Source: Betaproteobacteria bacterium
GTDB lineage: Bacteria > Pseudomonadota > Gammaproteobacteria > Burkholderiales > SG8-39
Direction of reading: 5' to 3'
NCBI GenBank assembly: GCA_004297625.1
Contig: SCTY01000047.1
Coordinates: forward strand, 97,353-161,352
Length of the DNA stretch: 64,000 bases
Below the pieces are notes generated by a model. It worked only from the letters and a program-made list of their open reading frames with translations, did no database searches and was not told the DNA's origin. Of this stretch, positions 38,850 through 47,593 are shown piece after piece. Each line of letters opens with the position of its first letter. Position 1 is the stretch's first letter. A program made the translations under genes and the position numbers.

Positions 38850-38880
38850 TGTAAGGTTTGAAGCCCCGCCCCGGTCCAAT
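38850..38880 (+). promoter_or_regulatory. ECF-type promoter of the bufferin-like cluster
   Basis: TGTAAG (38850-38855) and GTCCAAT (38874-38880) are 18 bp apart, 47 bp before the ATG of the DUF2282 gene. The -35 boxes of the two divergent promoters lie 13 bp from each other as an inverted repeat. Confidence 0.68.
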
Positions 38881-38927
38881 GCGGTACCTGTCCCGCGTCG
38901 GGGCATCACTCGAAAGGAGAATCCTGG

Positions 38928-39233
38928 ATGAACCGTTCGTTTGCAAGCGCAACCCTGGCCGCCGCAATCGGCCTTGCTTTGGCCGCTCCCGTGCAAGCCC
39001 AGCCGATGGGCAACAAGCCGCTGACGAAGGAGCAGAAGATGACCATGGAGCGCATGGTCAAGAACAACCTCGAGAAGTGCTACGGCGTCGCCGCGCGCGG
39101 CAAGAACGACTGCGCCGAGGGCGCGCACTCCTGCGTCGGCCAGTCGACGCGCGACCGCGAGCCCGATTCCTTCGTGCTCGTGCCGAAGGGCGACTGCCAG
39201 AAGTTCGCCGGCGGCAAGACCCAGGCTTCCTGA
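38928..39233 (+). CDS. DUF2282 bufferin-type precursor peptide
   Basis: A 101-residue exported protein with a signal peptide (AAAIGLALAAPVQAQP) and four cysteines after it, in EKCYGVA, NDCAEG, HSCVGQ and GDCQKF. This pattern matches DUF2282 bufferin precursors, whose Cys are modified by the DUF692 enzyme so that they bind copper. A strong Shine-Dalgarno (AAAGGAGAATCC) precedes it. Confidence 0.85.
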   Translation: MNRSFASATLAAAIGLALAAPVQAQPMGNKPLTKEQKMTMERMVKNNLEKCYGVAARGKNDCAEGAHSCVGQSTRDREPDSFVLVPKGDCQKFAGGKTQAS

Positions 39234-39239
39234 GGAGGC

Positions 39240-40124
39240 TTGTTGTCCGTGATTCCGTCAGTGCACGGGCAGGCCGGCGGCTCGATCCCCGCGCAGGCGG
39301 GGATCGGGCTGCGTTTTCAGCATCACCGGGCTGTGCTCGAGGAAAAGCCGCGCGTTGCGTGGTTCGAAGTTCACTCCGAGAACTACTTTGGCGGCGGAAC
39401 GCCGCTTAGATATCTCGACACGATCCGGCACGACTACCCGGTGTCGCTGCATGGCGTCGGACTTTCCCTGGGTAGCGCCGAAGGCCTCGACGAGCGCCAC
39501 CTCGCCCGCTTGAGACGGCTAATGGAGCGAATCGAGCCGGGCCTCGTTTCCGAGCACCTCGCGTGGAATGCGGTGGATGGGACGCATTTTGCCGATCTGC
39601 TGCCGCTGCCGCTCACGGAGGAGACGCTGAGCGTGGTCGGCCGCAACATCGAGGTGACGCAGGACTTCCTCGGACGCCAGATCCTCCTCGAGAACCCTTC
39701 GTCGTACTTGCGCTACCGCCATTCGAGCATTCCCGAATGGCAATTCATGGCCGAGATCGCCGAGCGCACCGGCTGCGGCATCCTGTGCGACGTCAACAAC
39801 ATTTTCGTAAGCGCGTGCAATCATGGCTTTGACGCCCGGCACTACCTGCGCAGTCTGCCCGCCGAGCATATCGGTGAAATCCACCTTGCCGGCCACCGCA
39901 TGCGCTCGTTCGACGACGGGCGCTCGATTCGCATCGACGACCACGGCTCGCGCGTGTGCGACGAGGTATGGCAGCTCTACGCCTTCGCGACAGAGCGCTT
40001 CGGGCAAGTCCCGACGCTGATCGAGTGGGATACCGATGTGCCGGCGCTTTCCGTCCTCACGGAGGAAGCGGCAAAGGCGCAGGCCATCATGGACGCGCAG
40101 CTTCGCCATGCCCGCGCTGCTTGA
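39240..40124 (+). CDS. DUF692 multinuclear iron oxidase (BufB-like)
   Basis: About 290 residues with a TIM-barrel-type fold. Family landmarks are WFEVHSENYFGG, PVSLHGVGLSLGS, VSEHLAWNA, CDVNNIFVSACNHGFD and EIHLAGH, giving His, Asp and Glu ligands of an iron centre. It modifies Cys in the partner peptide. The start is a TTG or GTG (39240, 39243 or 39249) after AGGAGG; which one is unclear. Confidence 0.9.
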   Translation: MLSVIPSVHGQAGGSIPAQAGIGLRFQHHRAVLEEKPRVAWFEVHSENYFGGGTPLRYLDTIRHDYPVSLHGVGLSLGSAEGLDERHLARLRRLMERIEPGLVSEHLAWNAVDGTHFADLLPLPLTEETLSVVGRNIEVTQDFLGRQILLENPSSYLRYRHSSIPEWQFMAEIAERTGCGILCDVNNIFVSACNHGFDARHYLRSLPAEHIGEIHLAGHRMRSFDDGRSIRIDDHGSRVCDEVWQLYAFATERFGQVPTLIEWDTDVPALSVLTEEAAKAQAIMDAQLRHARAA

Positions 40125-40872
40125 GCTGCAGCGCTCGTTCTCCGTGTTCTTGCTGGCGAGCAAGGATCAAGAGATCGGCCGTCATATCCAGGAAGACGGC
40201 TTCAGCGCCGCCGAGCGGCTGCGCATCTACCGCAACACATGCCGCTCCACGCTCGTCGAAGCGCTGCGCATGACCTATCCCGCGGTGGATCGCCTCGCCG
40301 GGAGCGATTTCTTCAGTGCCGCGGCCGAACAATTCGCGGAGCACCATCCCGCCCGCAGCGCCTACCTGAACGAATACGGAAGCGGCTTCGCCGATTTCCT
40401 TGCCGGCCTGGACAGCGCGAACGGCGTTCCGTATCTGGCCGACGTCGCCCGATTCGAGTGGACGCTCAGCGTTGCCGCCAACGCCGAAGATGCCCCCGTC
40501 CTCGAGCCCAGCGCGTTGCTTTCCGTGCCGCCTGAAGAGAACGGCGCGCTGTGCTTTTTGGGACACCCCTCCGTAAGCTTCCTCGAGCTCGCCTATCCGG
40601 CCGACCAGATTGCAGACGCGGTCCTTAGCGGCAATGACGCCGCAATGGCGGAGGTCGACATTTCGAGCGGTCCGGTACGCCTCGTCGTGCATCGCGGGCC
40701 GGCGGGGCTGGAAGCCGAGCGGCTCGGGCTGCCGGCCTATCGATTCGTCTCGCGGTTATGTGGCGGCGAGGCATTAGGGCTGCTCATAGAGTCTGCCGCA
40801 GACGACGCTCCGGCCCTGCTCGCCGAGCAGCTCGCGAAGGGCCGGCTCACCGGCTTCAGGATAGCGAAATGA
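40108..40872 (+). CDS. DUF2063 partner protein (BufC-like)
   Basis: A 254-residue protein with the DUF2063 signature FSAAERLRIYRNTCRSTLVE and LRMTYPAVDRLAG near the N-terminus. In bufferin clusters it recruits the precursor peptide to the DUF692 enzyme. The start is ATG 40108 (MPALLELQRSFS), overlapping the DUF692 gene by 17 nt. Confidence 0.87.
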   Translation: MPALLELQRSFSVFLLASKDQEIGRHIQEDGFSAAERLRIYRNTCRSTLVEALRMTYPAVDRLAGSDFFSAAAEQFAEHHPARSAYLNEYGSGFADFLAGLDSANGVPYLADVARFEWTLSVAANAEDAPVLEPSALLSVPPEENGALCFLGHPSVSFLELAYPADQIADAVLSGNDAAMAEVDISSGPVRLVVHRGPAGLEAERLGLPAYRFVSRLCGGEALGLLIESAADDAPALLAEQLAKGRLTGFRIAK

Positions 40873-41318
40873 TGAAGCACCTTCTTCGCGTTCGCGCATG
40901 GCTCGAGAGCGTCCCCTACTCGGTCCTCGCGCTGCCGCTGCGGTTCGGCGTCGCCTGGATCTTTTGGAATGCCGGCCAGGTGAAGCTCATCAACTGGCAG
41001 CGCACGATCGAGTTTTTCCGGGACGAGTACCAGGTGCCGCTCCTGCCTCCGGAGCTGGCCGCGAACATGGCGCTTTCCATCGAGCTCACGGCGCCGATCC
41101 TTCTCGTCCTGGGGCTTTTCACCCGCTTCGCGGTCCTCGTGTTGCTTGGGATGACGGCGGTGATCCAGATCTTCGTCTATCCGGATGCCTGGCCCACGCA
41201 CCTGCAGTGGACCGCAATGAACCTGGTACTGCTTTGCCGGGGTGCGGGCGTCGTATCGGTCGATCACTTTCTGTGGCAGCGCCTCGCTGCCCGGTGGCAG
41301 GCGAAGCCGGCCAGCTGA
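40869..41318 (+). CDS. DoxX-family membrane protein
   Basis: A 149-residue protein with four membrane helices and the DoxX pattern RFGVAWIFWNAGQVKLINW and LTAPILLVLGLFTRFAVL. It overlaps the DUF2063 gene by 4 nt (ATGA). DoxX proteins are frequent companions of bufferin clusters; the role is unknown. Confidence 0.87.
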   Translation: MMKHLLRVRAWLESVPYSVLALPLRFGVAWIFWNAGQVKLINWQRTIEFFRDEYQVPLLPPELAANMALSIELTAPILLVLGLFTRFAVLVLLGMTAVIQIFVYPDAWPTHLQWTAMNLVLLCRGAGVVSVDHFLWQRLAARWQAKPAS

Positions 41319-42289
41319 TGCACGCGACCCTGCCCCTGCTGCAGGCAAGCAGCTTTCCCGCAATCCGCCGCCGCGCGCTCGAGACGCTTCAGGTCAATCT
41401 CGGCTACCGCTGCAACCAGTCCTGCGTGCATTGCCATGTCAACGCCGGACCGGCGCGAACCGAGCAGATGGATCCTGGGACGGTCGGCGAGGTGCTCGAA
41501 TTCATCGCCGCATCGGGCGTCGCGACGCTGGACATCACCGGTGGCGCGCCCGAGCTGCATCCGCAGTTCCGCCCGCTGGTCGCCGATGCGCGCGCTCTGG
41601 GCGTGCACGTCATCGACCGCTGCAACCTGACGATCCTGCAAGAGCCGGGCAACGAGACGCTTGCCGGTTTTCTCGCCGCGCATAGCGTCGAGGTCACCGC
41701 GTCCCTGCCCTGCTACACCCCCGAGCTCGTCGACCGGCAGCGTGGCAAAGGCGTGTATGAGAAGAGCATCGAAGCGCTGAAGCAGCTCAACGCGCTCGGC
41801 TATGGCGATCCGGCTTCAGGCCTCGCGCTCAACCTTGTCTACAACCCGCAAGGGCCGAGCCTGCCGCCGCCCCAGGCGCAGCTCGAAGCCGACTACAGGC
41901 GTATCCTCGGCGAGCGCTACGGCATCCGCTTCAACCGGCTCCTCGCGCTTGCCAACATGCCGATCGCGCGCTTCGGCTCCACGCTGATTTCGAAAGGCCA
42001 ATTCAGTGCCTACATGCGCCTGCTGCGCGATTCGCACCGTGCGGACAACCTCGAGTCTGTCATGTGCCGCAGCCTCGTCTCTGTCGACTGGCAGGGCTAT
42101 GTCTACGATTGCGACTTCAACCAGATGCTCGGCCTGCCGCTGCGCGTAGCGGGCAAAGCACGGGTAAAGCTCTCGGAATTGATCGGGCGCGATCCAAGCG
42201 GCAACCCGATCGCCGTGCGCGACCATTGCTTCGGCTGCACCGCGGGTCAAGGCTCGAGCTGCGCCGGCGCGCTTCGCGCGCAAGCCTGA
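41318..42289 (+). CDS. arsS: Arsenosugar-type radical SAM protein ArsS-like
   Basis: A 323-residue radical SAM enzyme with the cluster motif NLGYRCNQSCVHCHVNAGP (CxxxCxxC) and a DUF3641-type C-terminus with HCFGCTAGQGSSCAG. ArsS-like proteins are placed in arsenosugar synthesis, adding a deoxyadenosyl group to methylated arsenic. The cluster contains no arsM. It starts at ATG 41318, overlapping the DoxX stop. Confidence 0.85.
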   Translation: MHATLPLLQASSFPAIRRRALETLQVNLGYRCNQSCVHCHVNAGPARTEQMDPGTVGEVLEFIAASGVATLDITGGAPELHPQFRPLVADARALGVHVIDRCNLTILQEPGNETLAGFLAAHSVEVTASLPCYTPELVDRQRGKGVYEKSIEALKQLNALGYGDPASGLALNLVYNPQGPSLPPPQAQLEADYRRILGERYGIRFNRLLALANMPIARFGSTLISKGQFSAYMRLLRDSHRADNLESVMCRSLVSVDWQGYVYDCDFNQMLGLPLRVAGKARVKLSELIGRDPSGNPIAVRDHCFGCTAGQGSSCAGALRAQA

Positions 42290-42299
42290 CCCGCTTTGC

Positions 42300-42851
42300 C
42301 TACGGAGGCAGCGTGCAAAAACCCTGCGCAGGCACCTCCAGAGCGCTGTTGAACCGGCTCGAGAGGTTCTGGAAGGCGATCAATGCCGTCAGCTCGACGA
42401 TGGCATCGTCGTCGAAATGGCGGCGGAGGACGCTGAACACGTCGTCGGACACGACAGCCCCGGTCGCCGTCATTGCCTCGGCGTAGGCTAAAGCAGCGCG
42501 CTCATGCTCGTCGAACGCTCGAGATCCCCGCCAGTCGGGCAGCGCGCGAACCTTGTCGAACGAGCCACTACGCTGCGCCAGCGCCGCGGAATTGGCATCG
42601 ATGCAGAAACGGCACCCGTTCATCTGCGATACGCGCACCATGACGAGCGAGCGAAGAACCGGCTCGAGCGGCGAACTCGCCCGCTCGAGCGCCCCGTAGA
42701 GCGCCGCCATGGCGAGAAAAACGCGCGGCGAGCGACCCCACAGCAACGCTGGCTTGAGCACTTCCCGGTACTTCCTGCGCTGTAGCCGCAGCAGCAGCCG
42801 CACGTACCAAGGGTAATCCGCCAGCCGCTTTTCAGCGACTCGCATGCTCAC
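42300..42851 (-). CDS. AhpD-like carboxymuconolactone decarboxylase family protein
   Basis: A 183-residue all-helical protein with the redox motif MNGCRFCIDANSAALAQRSG (CxxC...H-like region) of the AhpD/CMD family. Such proteins act as small peroxidases or thiol oxidoreductases. It converges on arsS and overlaps the DUF547 gene by 20 nt. Confidence 0.83.
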   Translation of the reverse strand: MSMRVAEKRLADYPWYVRLLLRLQRRKYREVLKPALLWGRSPRVFLAMAALYGALERASSPLEPVLRSLVMVRVSQMNGCRFCIDANSAALAQRSGSFDKVRALPDWRGSRAFDEHERAALAYAEAMTATGAVVSDDVFSVLRRHFDDDAIVELTALIAFQNLSSRFNSALEVPAQGFCTLPP

Positions 42852-43608
42852 TACGCTCTCCGTGCTGGTCGTTCACCGTCCAGTCGTAGTCGATGAATTC
42901 GACTTCGTAGTCTTGCGGAATCGGCGGACTGCGATACTTGTTCACGTACGCGATCAGCGTGGGCGCCTTCTTGAGGAAATCGTCGTGATAAAACTTGAGG
43001 ATGCTCGACACGCGCACGCGCTTGCGTTTCGGCACGATCTGCAGGTTGCGCGGCTCGGCGAAAAACTCCCGCGCCTTGGCATCGAGCGTCTGATTCAGAT
43101 GCTCAGCGCGAAAGGGCTCCTGCGGCAGGCGCGGGCAGCTCACCGACATGCAATTGAGCGCGAAATGCACGCGCTCGTCCCCCAAAGGGCGGATGAGGTC
43201 GTTCTCCAGCGTGTAGAGCGACATGCGTTCTCCGCCGACGGAGAAACGCTTGACGCCGAAGAACACGAACCGCTGCACGGCACCCAGGCGGTCGGGAAAG
43301 CCCGAATCGATGACGTTGAACATCGCAAGGGCGTTGTAGGCATTGACGAAGTAGGCAATCTTCGAGTCCTTGCCCGCAAACGAGGCGTCGGCGGAGCGCG
43401 GACTGACACGCGCCAAGTAATCGAGAAATGACTTGAGCTCCGCCGGGTCGGCCGCAGCGCCGTGGAAATCGACTCGACCGCGCCCGTCCACGTATTTCGC
43501 GAGCACCTGTGCCCAGGGCCGGTACGGATCTTCCACCTGCGCCATCGACGAGGCGGGGTTGACAAGGCTGACCAGGAGCACCGCAGCCGCCGCAGCCCGC
43601 GAAATCAT
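42832..43608 (-). CDS. DUF547 exported protein
   Basis: A 258-residue protein with a signal peptide (AAAAVLLVSLVNPASSMAQ). DUF547 landmarks are FVNAYNALAMFNVI, LNCMSVSCPRL and FYHDDFLKK. DUF547 has a papain-like fold with possible hydrolase function. It is a member of a minus-strand unit with the anti-sigma gene. Confidence 0.83.
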   Translation of the reverse strand: MISRAAAAAVLLVSLVNPASSMAQVEDPYRPWAQVLAKYVDGRGRVDFHGAAADPAELKSFLDYLARVSPRSADASFAGKDSKIAYFVNAYNALAMFNVIDSGFPDRLGAVQRFVFFGVKRFSVGGERMSLYTLENDLIRPLGDERVHFALNCMSVSCPRLPQEPFRAEHLNQTLDAKAREFFAEPRNLQIVPKRKRVRVSSILKFYHDDFLKKAPTLIAYVNKYRSPPIPQDYEVEFIDYDWTVNDQHGERSEHASR

Positions 43609-43808
43609 TTGCCCTCAGGCCGATCGCCCTCGCCGCGCCGCTGCGCGAGCGCCGTCATCGCCCTTCTGATGAACTGAAGATGCTCTTCCGCTCGGCTGCA
43701 GCAGCGGCACATGGCAACGTGCAGTCTCAGCGCGAAGCGCTCGCGCGGCCGCAGCGGGCGGTCGAGGCGATCGGACTGCAGCCGGCTTGCTTCCTGGCAG
43801 GACCGCAT
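43605..43808 (-). CDS. Small zinc-finger anti-sigma factor (third copy)
   Basis: 67 residues from ATG 43808, similar to the copies at 19960 and 20943. It has a Cys-containing N-terminus (MRSCQEAS), then RFALRLHVAMCRCCSRAEEHLQF (zinc motif) and a basic tail. Its sigma partner just upstream is broken, so it is now an orphan. Confidence 0.7.
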   Translation of the reverse strand: MRSCQEASRLQSDRLDRPLRPRERFALRLHVAMCRCCSRAEEHLQFIRRAMTALAQRRGEGDRPEGK

Positions 43809-44276
43809 CAGGATGTCCTCCGATTGGGCGTTCTCTCGGGCGCGGTAAACCATTTCTTTTCCAGGCACGCCCGCAGGCGAATTCTCGAGCGGTGCAGTAG
43901 CACTGAGCAATTCGACTGCGAAATGCCCAGTTCCTTACAAATTTCTTCCGCCGAAAGCCCCATCATCTCCCGCAACAGGAATACGCGAGCCGCAGTACGC
44001 GATAACCCCGATACGCAGAGCTCGAGCACTCCTCGTCCGGGTTGCCCCACGATTGGGGCATGTCCGCGTAGCGGCCGTTCGCCTTGAAGATGGCTTCGAG
44101 GCCATCGCTTTCGTCTTCGGAACCGTACGCATCGACAGCCACGTGCGCAAGGACGAGCGCCCTTCCTCCGCCGCGGCGCGGTCGCGAAGCTGCAGCATGG
44201 CGAATTTCTGCAGATGCTCCCGGTGCTGCTCCAGGTCAGCGATGCGCGCCTTCGGCGCAGGCATTTGGCATGTCAT
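43808..44276 (-). pseudogene. Decayed ECF sigma factor
   Basis: The C-terminal region 4 is well preserved in one frame (MGLSAEEICKELGISQSNCSVLLH). The N-terminus (RIADLEQHREHLQKFAMLQLRDRAAAE, from 44276) is in another frame and lacks most of region 2. Compared with the intact paralogue at 19374, about 20 residues after DRAAAE are gone and the middle is frameshifted. Confidence 0.75.
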
Positions 44277-44391
44277 TGCGGCATCCGCGGTCTCGTCAAG
44301 GCCAAGCTTTCGCACGGTCAGGTCATGTAATGCCAACCCGGGCCGGACAGACAGAATCCTATCGGCTGGTTTCAGCAGACAAGGAGGTTGT

Positions 44392-44803
44392 ATGGCAAAC
44401 CATGTAATGACCGCTCCACAGGACGGCATCCACAGCGAGACTCACTGGTGGGCGGGCGCGTTCGCCGGAATCATCGCCGGCCTAATTTTCATGATGCTTG
44501 AAATGGCGCTCGATCATGCTGGTCGCGATGGTGGTTCACATGATGCTGTCAATCGTCTACGGGCTCGTGGGCGCCTGGCTCATGCACCGCTTCGATTGGG
44601 GCCGGGCTTTGGTCATCGGCGCAGTATTCGGCCTTGCGATTTACGTCATCAATTTCTATCTCATCGCACCGGCGATGTTCCCGTGGTTCGAGATGGCGCG
44701 AAACGCAATTAGCGGCTTCAGCCGCACGATGTTCGGTGCGATCCTCGGCGTCGCGTATGTCTGGCTGAGAAGGCCCAAGGAAGTGGGCGCGCATCCCGGG
44801 TGA
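44392..44803 (+). pseudogene. Frameshifted membrane protein
   Basis: A perfect Shine-Dalgarno (AAGGAGGTTGT) leads to ATG 44392 and a start MANHVMTAPQDGIHSETHWW followed by one helix. At about 44505-44515 the frame changes and the rest continues as MLVAMVVHMMLSIVYGLVGAW, with further helices ending at 44803. A central segment is missing. A weak ECF-type motif (TGTAAT 44326, GACAGAA 44350) lies upstream. Confidence 0.65.
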
Positions 44804-44811
44804 GGGCTACC

Positions 44812-45048
44812 ATGAAAATCGTCAGAATTTGCGCGTGGCTGGTGGCGCTCATCGCGCCTGCTTCATGGGCTGCTGATGGGCTGATCACGGTGAAGAGCTC
44901 GTCTTCGCCGAATGCTTCGGGACAGGTCTGGATCGGGTACAACGATCCCGAATGGATCGCGCGGCGCCACGAGGCGCCCAACTGCCCGGCAGCGCGCAAG
45001 CTGAAGGAAGCGCTTTCCGGACTGGTGGATGCGGCGGCCGCCAAATAG
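44812..45048 (+). pseudogene. DUF302 protein with internal deletion
   Basis: A 78-residue frame with a signal peptide (VRICAWLVALIAPASWAADG), then ITVKSS joined directly to ASGQVWIGYNDPEWIARRH. DUF302 domains normally have about 60-70 residues between these points, so the core is deleted in frame. It may be expressed but is unlikely to fold as the parent family. Confidence 0.6.
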
Positions 45049-45063
45049 GCTTTGTCGTTCAGC

Positions 45064-45525
45064 TCATTTCTTCTGCGCCTGGGCCTCGTAGAAGCTGATG
45101 AGCTTCACCACGTCAGCCGCATCGATCCGGCCGATGGGCCCCGAGCTGTAGGTCGAGGCGACGACCTTGCCGTCACGGCCAATGATGAACTCCGCCGGCT
45201 GCACGATACCGCGGCGCTCCTCCCACCAGGCGCCGATCGCATCGGCCTGCTCCCGGGTCGCGCCATAGGCGATCGGAAAGCCGACCTCCGCGGCAACCTC
45301 TTTCGCCTTGTCGAGCGGATCGACGCTGGCCGCCACGACCTTCGCACCGATCGCTTCGAGCGCATTGCGCTCCCTGCCGAAGCCGGCCAACTGCCGGCGG
45401 CAGTACGGTCACCAGTGCCCGCGGTAGAAGAGGATGATCTTGTGCTTGGCGTCGATGCCGTCGGGCACGGAGAGCGTGCCCCCGTCCGTAAGCTTGAGCG
45501 TCAGCTTTGCGAAAGTGTCGAACAG
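45064..45525 (-). CDS. Peroxiredoxin-like selenoprotein paralogue with in-frame UGA
   Basis: Reading through TGA 45409-45411 gives KIILFYRGHW-U-PYCRRQLAGF and a complete thioredoxin-fold C-terminus, very similar to the protein at 18807. The SECIS-like stem is preserved with a compensatory change. The N-terminus is uncertain. LFDTFAKLTLKLTDGG from 45525 matches the paralogue, but no ATG or SD is found. A TTG further upstream would start inside unrelated sequence. The 5' end may have been lost in the local rearrangement, so expression is doubtful. Confidence 0.78.
45382..45398 (-). promoter_or_regulatory. Candidate bacterial SECIS hairpin (paralogue)
   Basis: On the minus strand GCCGGC, loop AGTTG and GCCGGC start 10 nt after the TGA. 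Relative to the hairpin at 18952-18968 the second base pair changes from G-C to C-G, with loop and position unchanged. Confidence 0.75.
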
Positions 45526-45549
45526 CCGCCGGGCTCTTTGCGTCTGGAA

Positions 45550-45735
45550 CGGGCCTTGCAAGGCATTGAGGGCCAATGGGAAGGAAAGCGCGGCGAATTA
45601 AGGGTCAAGGCGGGTACCGAGACTCTCGAGGCGACGCATATCTTTGTGGCCACCGGGCGGCGGCCCAACACCGACGACCTCGGCCTCGATACTATTGGCG
45701 TCGAGATGACCCCGCACGGCATCGTCCGTCGAAGC
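45550..45735 (+). pseudogene. Fragment of a disulfide-reductase-type flavoprotein
   Basis: The frame reads RGELRVKAGTETLEATHIFV, then ATGRRPNTDDLGLDTIGVEM, the central NAD/FAD segment of mercuric-reductase/lipoamide-dehydrogenase-like enzymes. The N- and C-terminal parts, including the redox Cys pair, are absent. It stands before a TVP38/DedA-type gene, an order common in intact loci of this type. Confidence 0.7.
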
Positions 45736-45770
45736 AATGGCGAACGCTGTCACTCGGCCCCTGAGCCGTA

Positions 45771-46409
45771 ATGCCCGTGCGCGCCGGGGTTGTTGCGCTT
45801 CTCGTCGTTGCGCTCGCCGCGCTGGCCTGGTGGCTCGCATCGTTCGGCGTGGTGGAATCGGTCGGGGCCGCAGAGGAGCTGATCCAGTCGTGGGGCCCAT
45901 GGGGCGTCGCCGCGTCGATAGGCCTCATGATCCTTCATTCGTTTCTTCCGTTTCCCGCGGAGGTGATCGCGCTTGCGAACGGGATGGTCTACGGACCGCT
46001 GTAGGGCGCGGTGATCACTTGGGTTGGAGCGATGCTCGGCGCCTCGGTGGCGTTCGGCCTGGCTCGCGCCTTCGGCAGGCCCCTCGTCATGAAGCTGTTG
46101 CAAGACCGCCATCAGCGGGCGCTGAATCTCTGGTCACGTCGCCAGGGCGGACTTGCGTTGCTCGCGGCTCGCCTGGTTCCTCTCATCGCCTTCAACGTCA
46201 TCAATTACGCCGCCGCCCTCACGCATATTTCCTGGTGGACTTTTTTGTGGGCAACCGGCCTCGGCATCCTGCCGCTCACGATTCTGCTCGCCGTCCTGGG
46301 CGAGAACGTGCTCGACTTGTCGATCTTGACATGGCTGCTGCTTGCCGCCGCCGCGGTGCTGAGCTGGCTTGCCCTGCGCTATTGGCGCGGCACCCGCGAA
46401 CGCGCTTAG
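45771..46409 (+). pseudogene. TVP38/DedA-family membrane protein with nonsense codon
   Basis: The frame reads through ALANGMVYGPL, a TAG at 46002-46004, then GAVITWVGAMLGASVAFGLA to 46409, all in the same frame. The family normally has Trp at this place (YGPLWG), so TGG has become TAG. Everything else, including RLVPLIAFNVINYAAALT, is intact. Total length without the stop would be 212 residues. Confidence 0.8.
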
Positions 46410-47586
46410 CCGGGCGAGAGCACGCCCGCGCGCGGTTTTGCGCGAATGCTCGACCACAAGTCGCGGCGGCGGCTCGTGCTCGATCGCTCCGCTGAGCGGA
46501 TTCCAGAAGCCGATGCGCATCGGCAACGCCCTTAAAAGCTCGGCGTCGCGCACGGCATTGTGCTGGCACATGGAGACCGGTCCCTGGCTCGTCGCCACGG
46601 TGAACACGCAGGCGTCGATACGCTCCTGCTCGAGCCGGCCGGCGTCCATGAAGTTATGCACGAAGAACGTGAGCTTTCGCAGCTTGCCGCGCCCGGCAAG
46701 AAGATCGCGTTTCATCTGCCAACCTTTGCGCGCAAGCCAGCCGAGCGAGCGGCGCCAGCTCAGCCGGTCGATGGGTAGCGCGGCGGTCTCGGCCACGAAA
46801 GCGCGCGATGAAGCGGCGCTCGTCGAGCGCGTCGTGGGCCCGCCCGTTCGCGATCAGCGCGAGCGCGTAGCGATTGCAGCACGCGTGGCCGACACGCACC
46901 GCGTCGAAATCCAGGGCCGCGCCCGCGCCCTGGCTGATCTGCGCGCAGACGTTGGCCGGCGTAATCAACTGACCGCGCGCTCGGAGCACTCCTCGTCCGG
47001 TGTCCGCCTGCAGCTGAAAGGAAGCGAGGCGCACGGCGTCGCTGCGGTTCACGAAGTAGCGCACCAGCGCCGGCAGCTCGGCGAAGTTGCCGTCGTGGAC
47101 CGTGGTATTGAAGTACACCGCGAGCGGCAGCCCGCGCGCGCGGGCGATGCATTCGTCGCGCACGCCGTTCAGCGTCCTCTCGGTCGCGTAGCCTTTGCGC
47201 TGCTGCGTCGTATCGACGTGAAAGGCGACCTCGCGCAGCCCGGCGCCGCACAGCACTGCGAGCAGCGCGCGGCTCGCGCGCACGCCATTCGTGAATAGCG
47301 CGGGGCGCAACCCCGCTTCGACGGCGCGCTCGACGATGGCAACGAGCTCGGCACGCGGCCTGAGCGTCGGCTCGCCGCCCGTGATCTGCACATTCGTGCC
47401 CTCGCCGTAACGGCTCGCGATGTCGCCGATGCGGCGGAAAACCTCCTCGAGCGGAACATCCTTGATCGCCTGCGAGCTCTCGGAGAGATAGCACAGCGTG
47501 CAGTCGAGATTGCAGCGCTGCGTGATCTCGAGCGCGACGCAGCCGATCGGGACGGTGCGGCCGATGAGCTGCGCGCCGGCTTCCAT
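46410..47586 (-). pseudogene. Radical SAM protein with frameshift
   Basis: The N-terminal 260 residues carry the radical SAM motif ITQRCNLDCTLCYLSE and the SAM-binding ITGGEPTLRPRAE. After RRFIARF (about 46797) the frame breaks. The next frame continues VAETAALPIDRLSWRR, then FFVHNFMDAGRLEQERIDAC and GPVSMCQHNAVRD. One T too many in a TTT run explains this. The true stop is unclear, since the second frame would run into the DedA gene. The substrate is unknown. Confidence 0.72.
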
Positions 47587-47593
47587 GTTTACG

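Noticed and set aside
44326..44356. ECF promoter before the frameshifted membrane gene
   Set aside because: TGTAAT and GACAGAA deviate in both boxes and the gene behind is broken; noted in the gene entry only.
46002..46004. TAG in the DedA gene as a pyrrolysine codon
   Set aside because: The family has Trp at this place, no pyl genes are seen, and the surrounding genes are decayed; a nonsense mutation is simpler.
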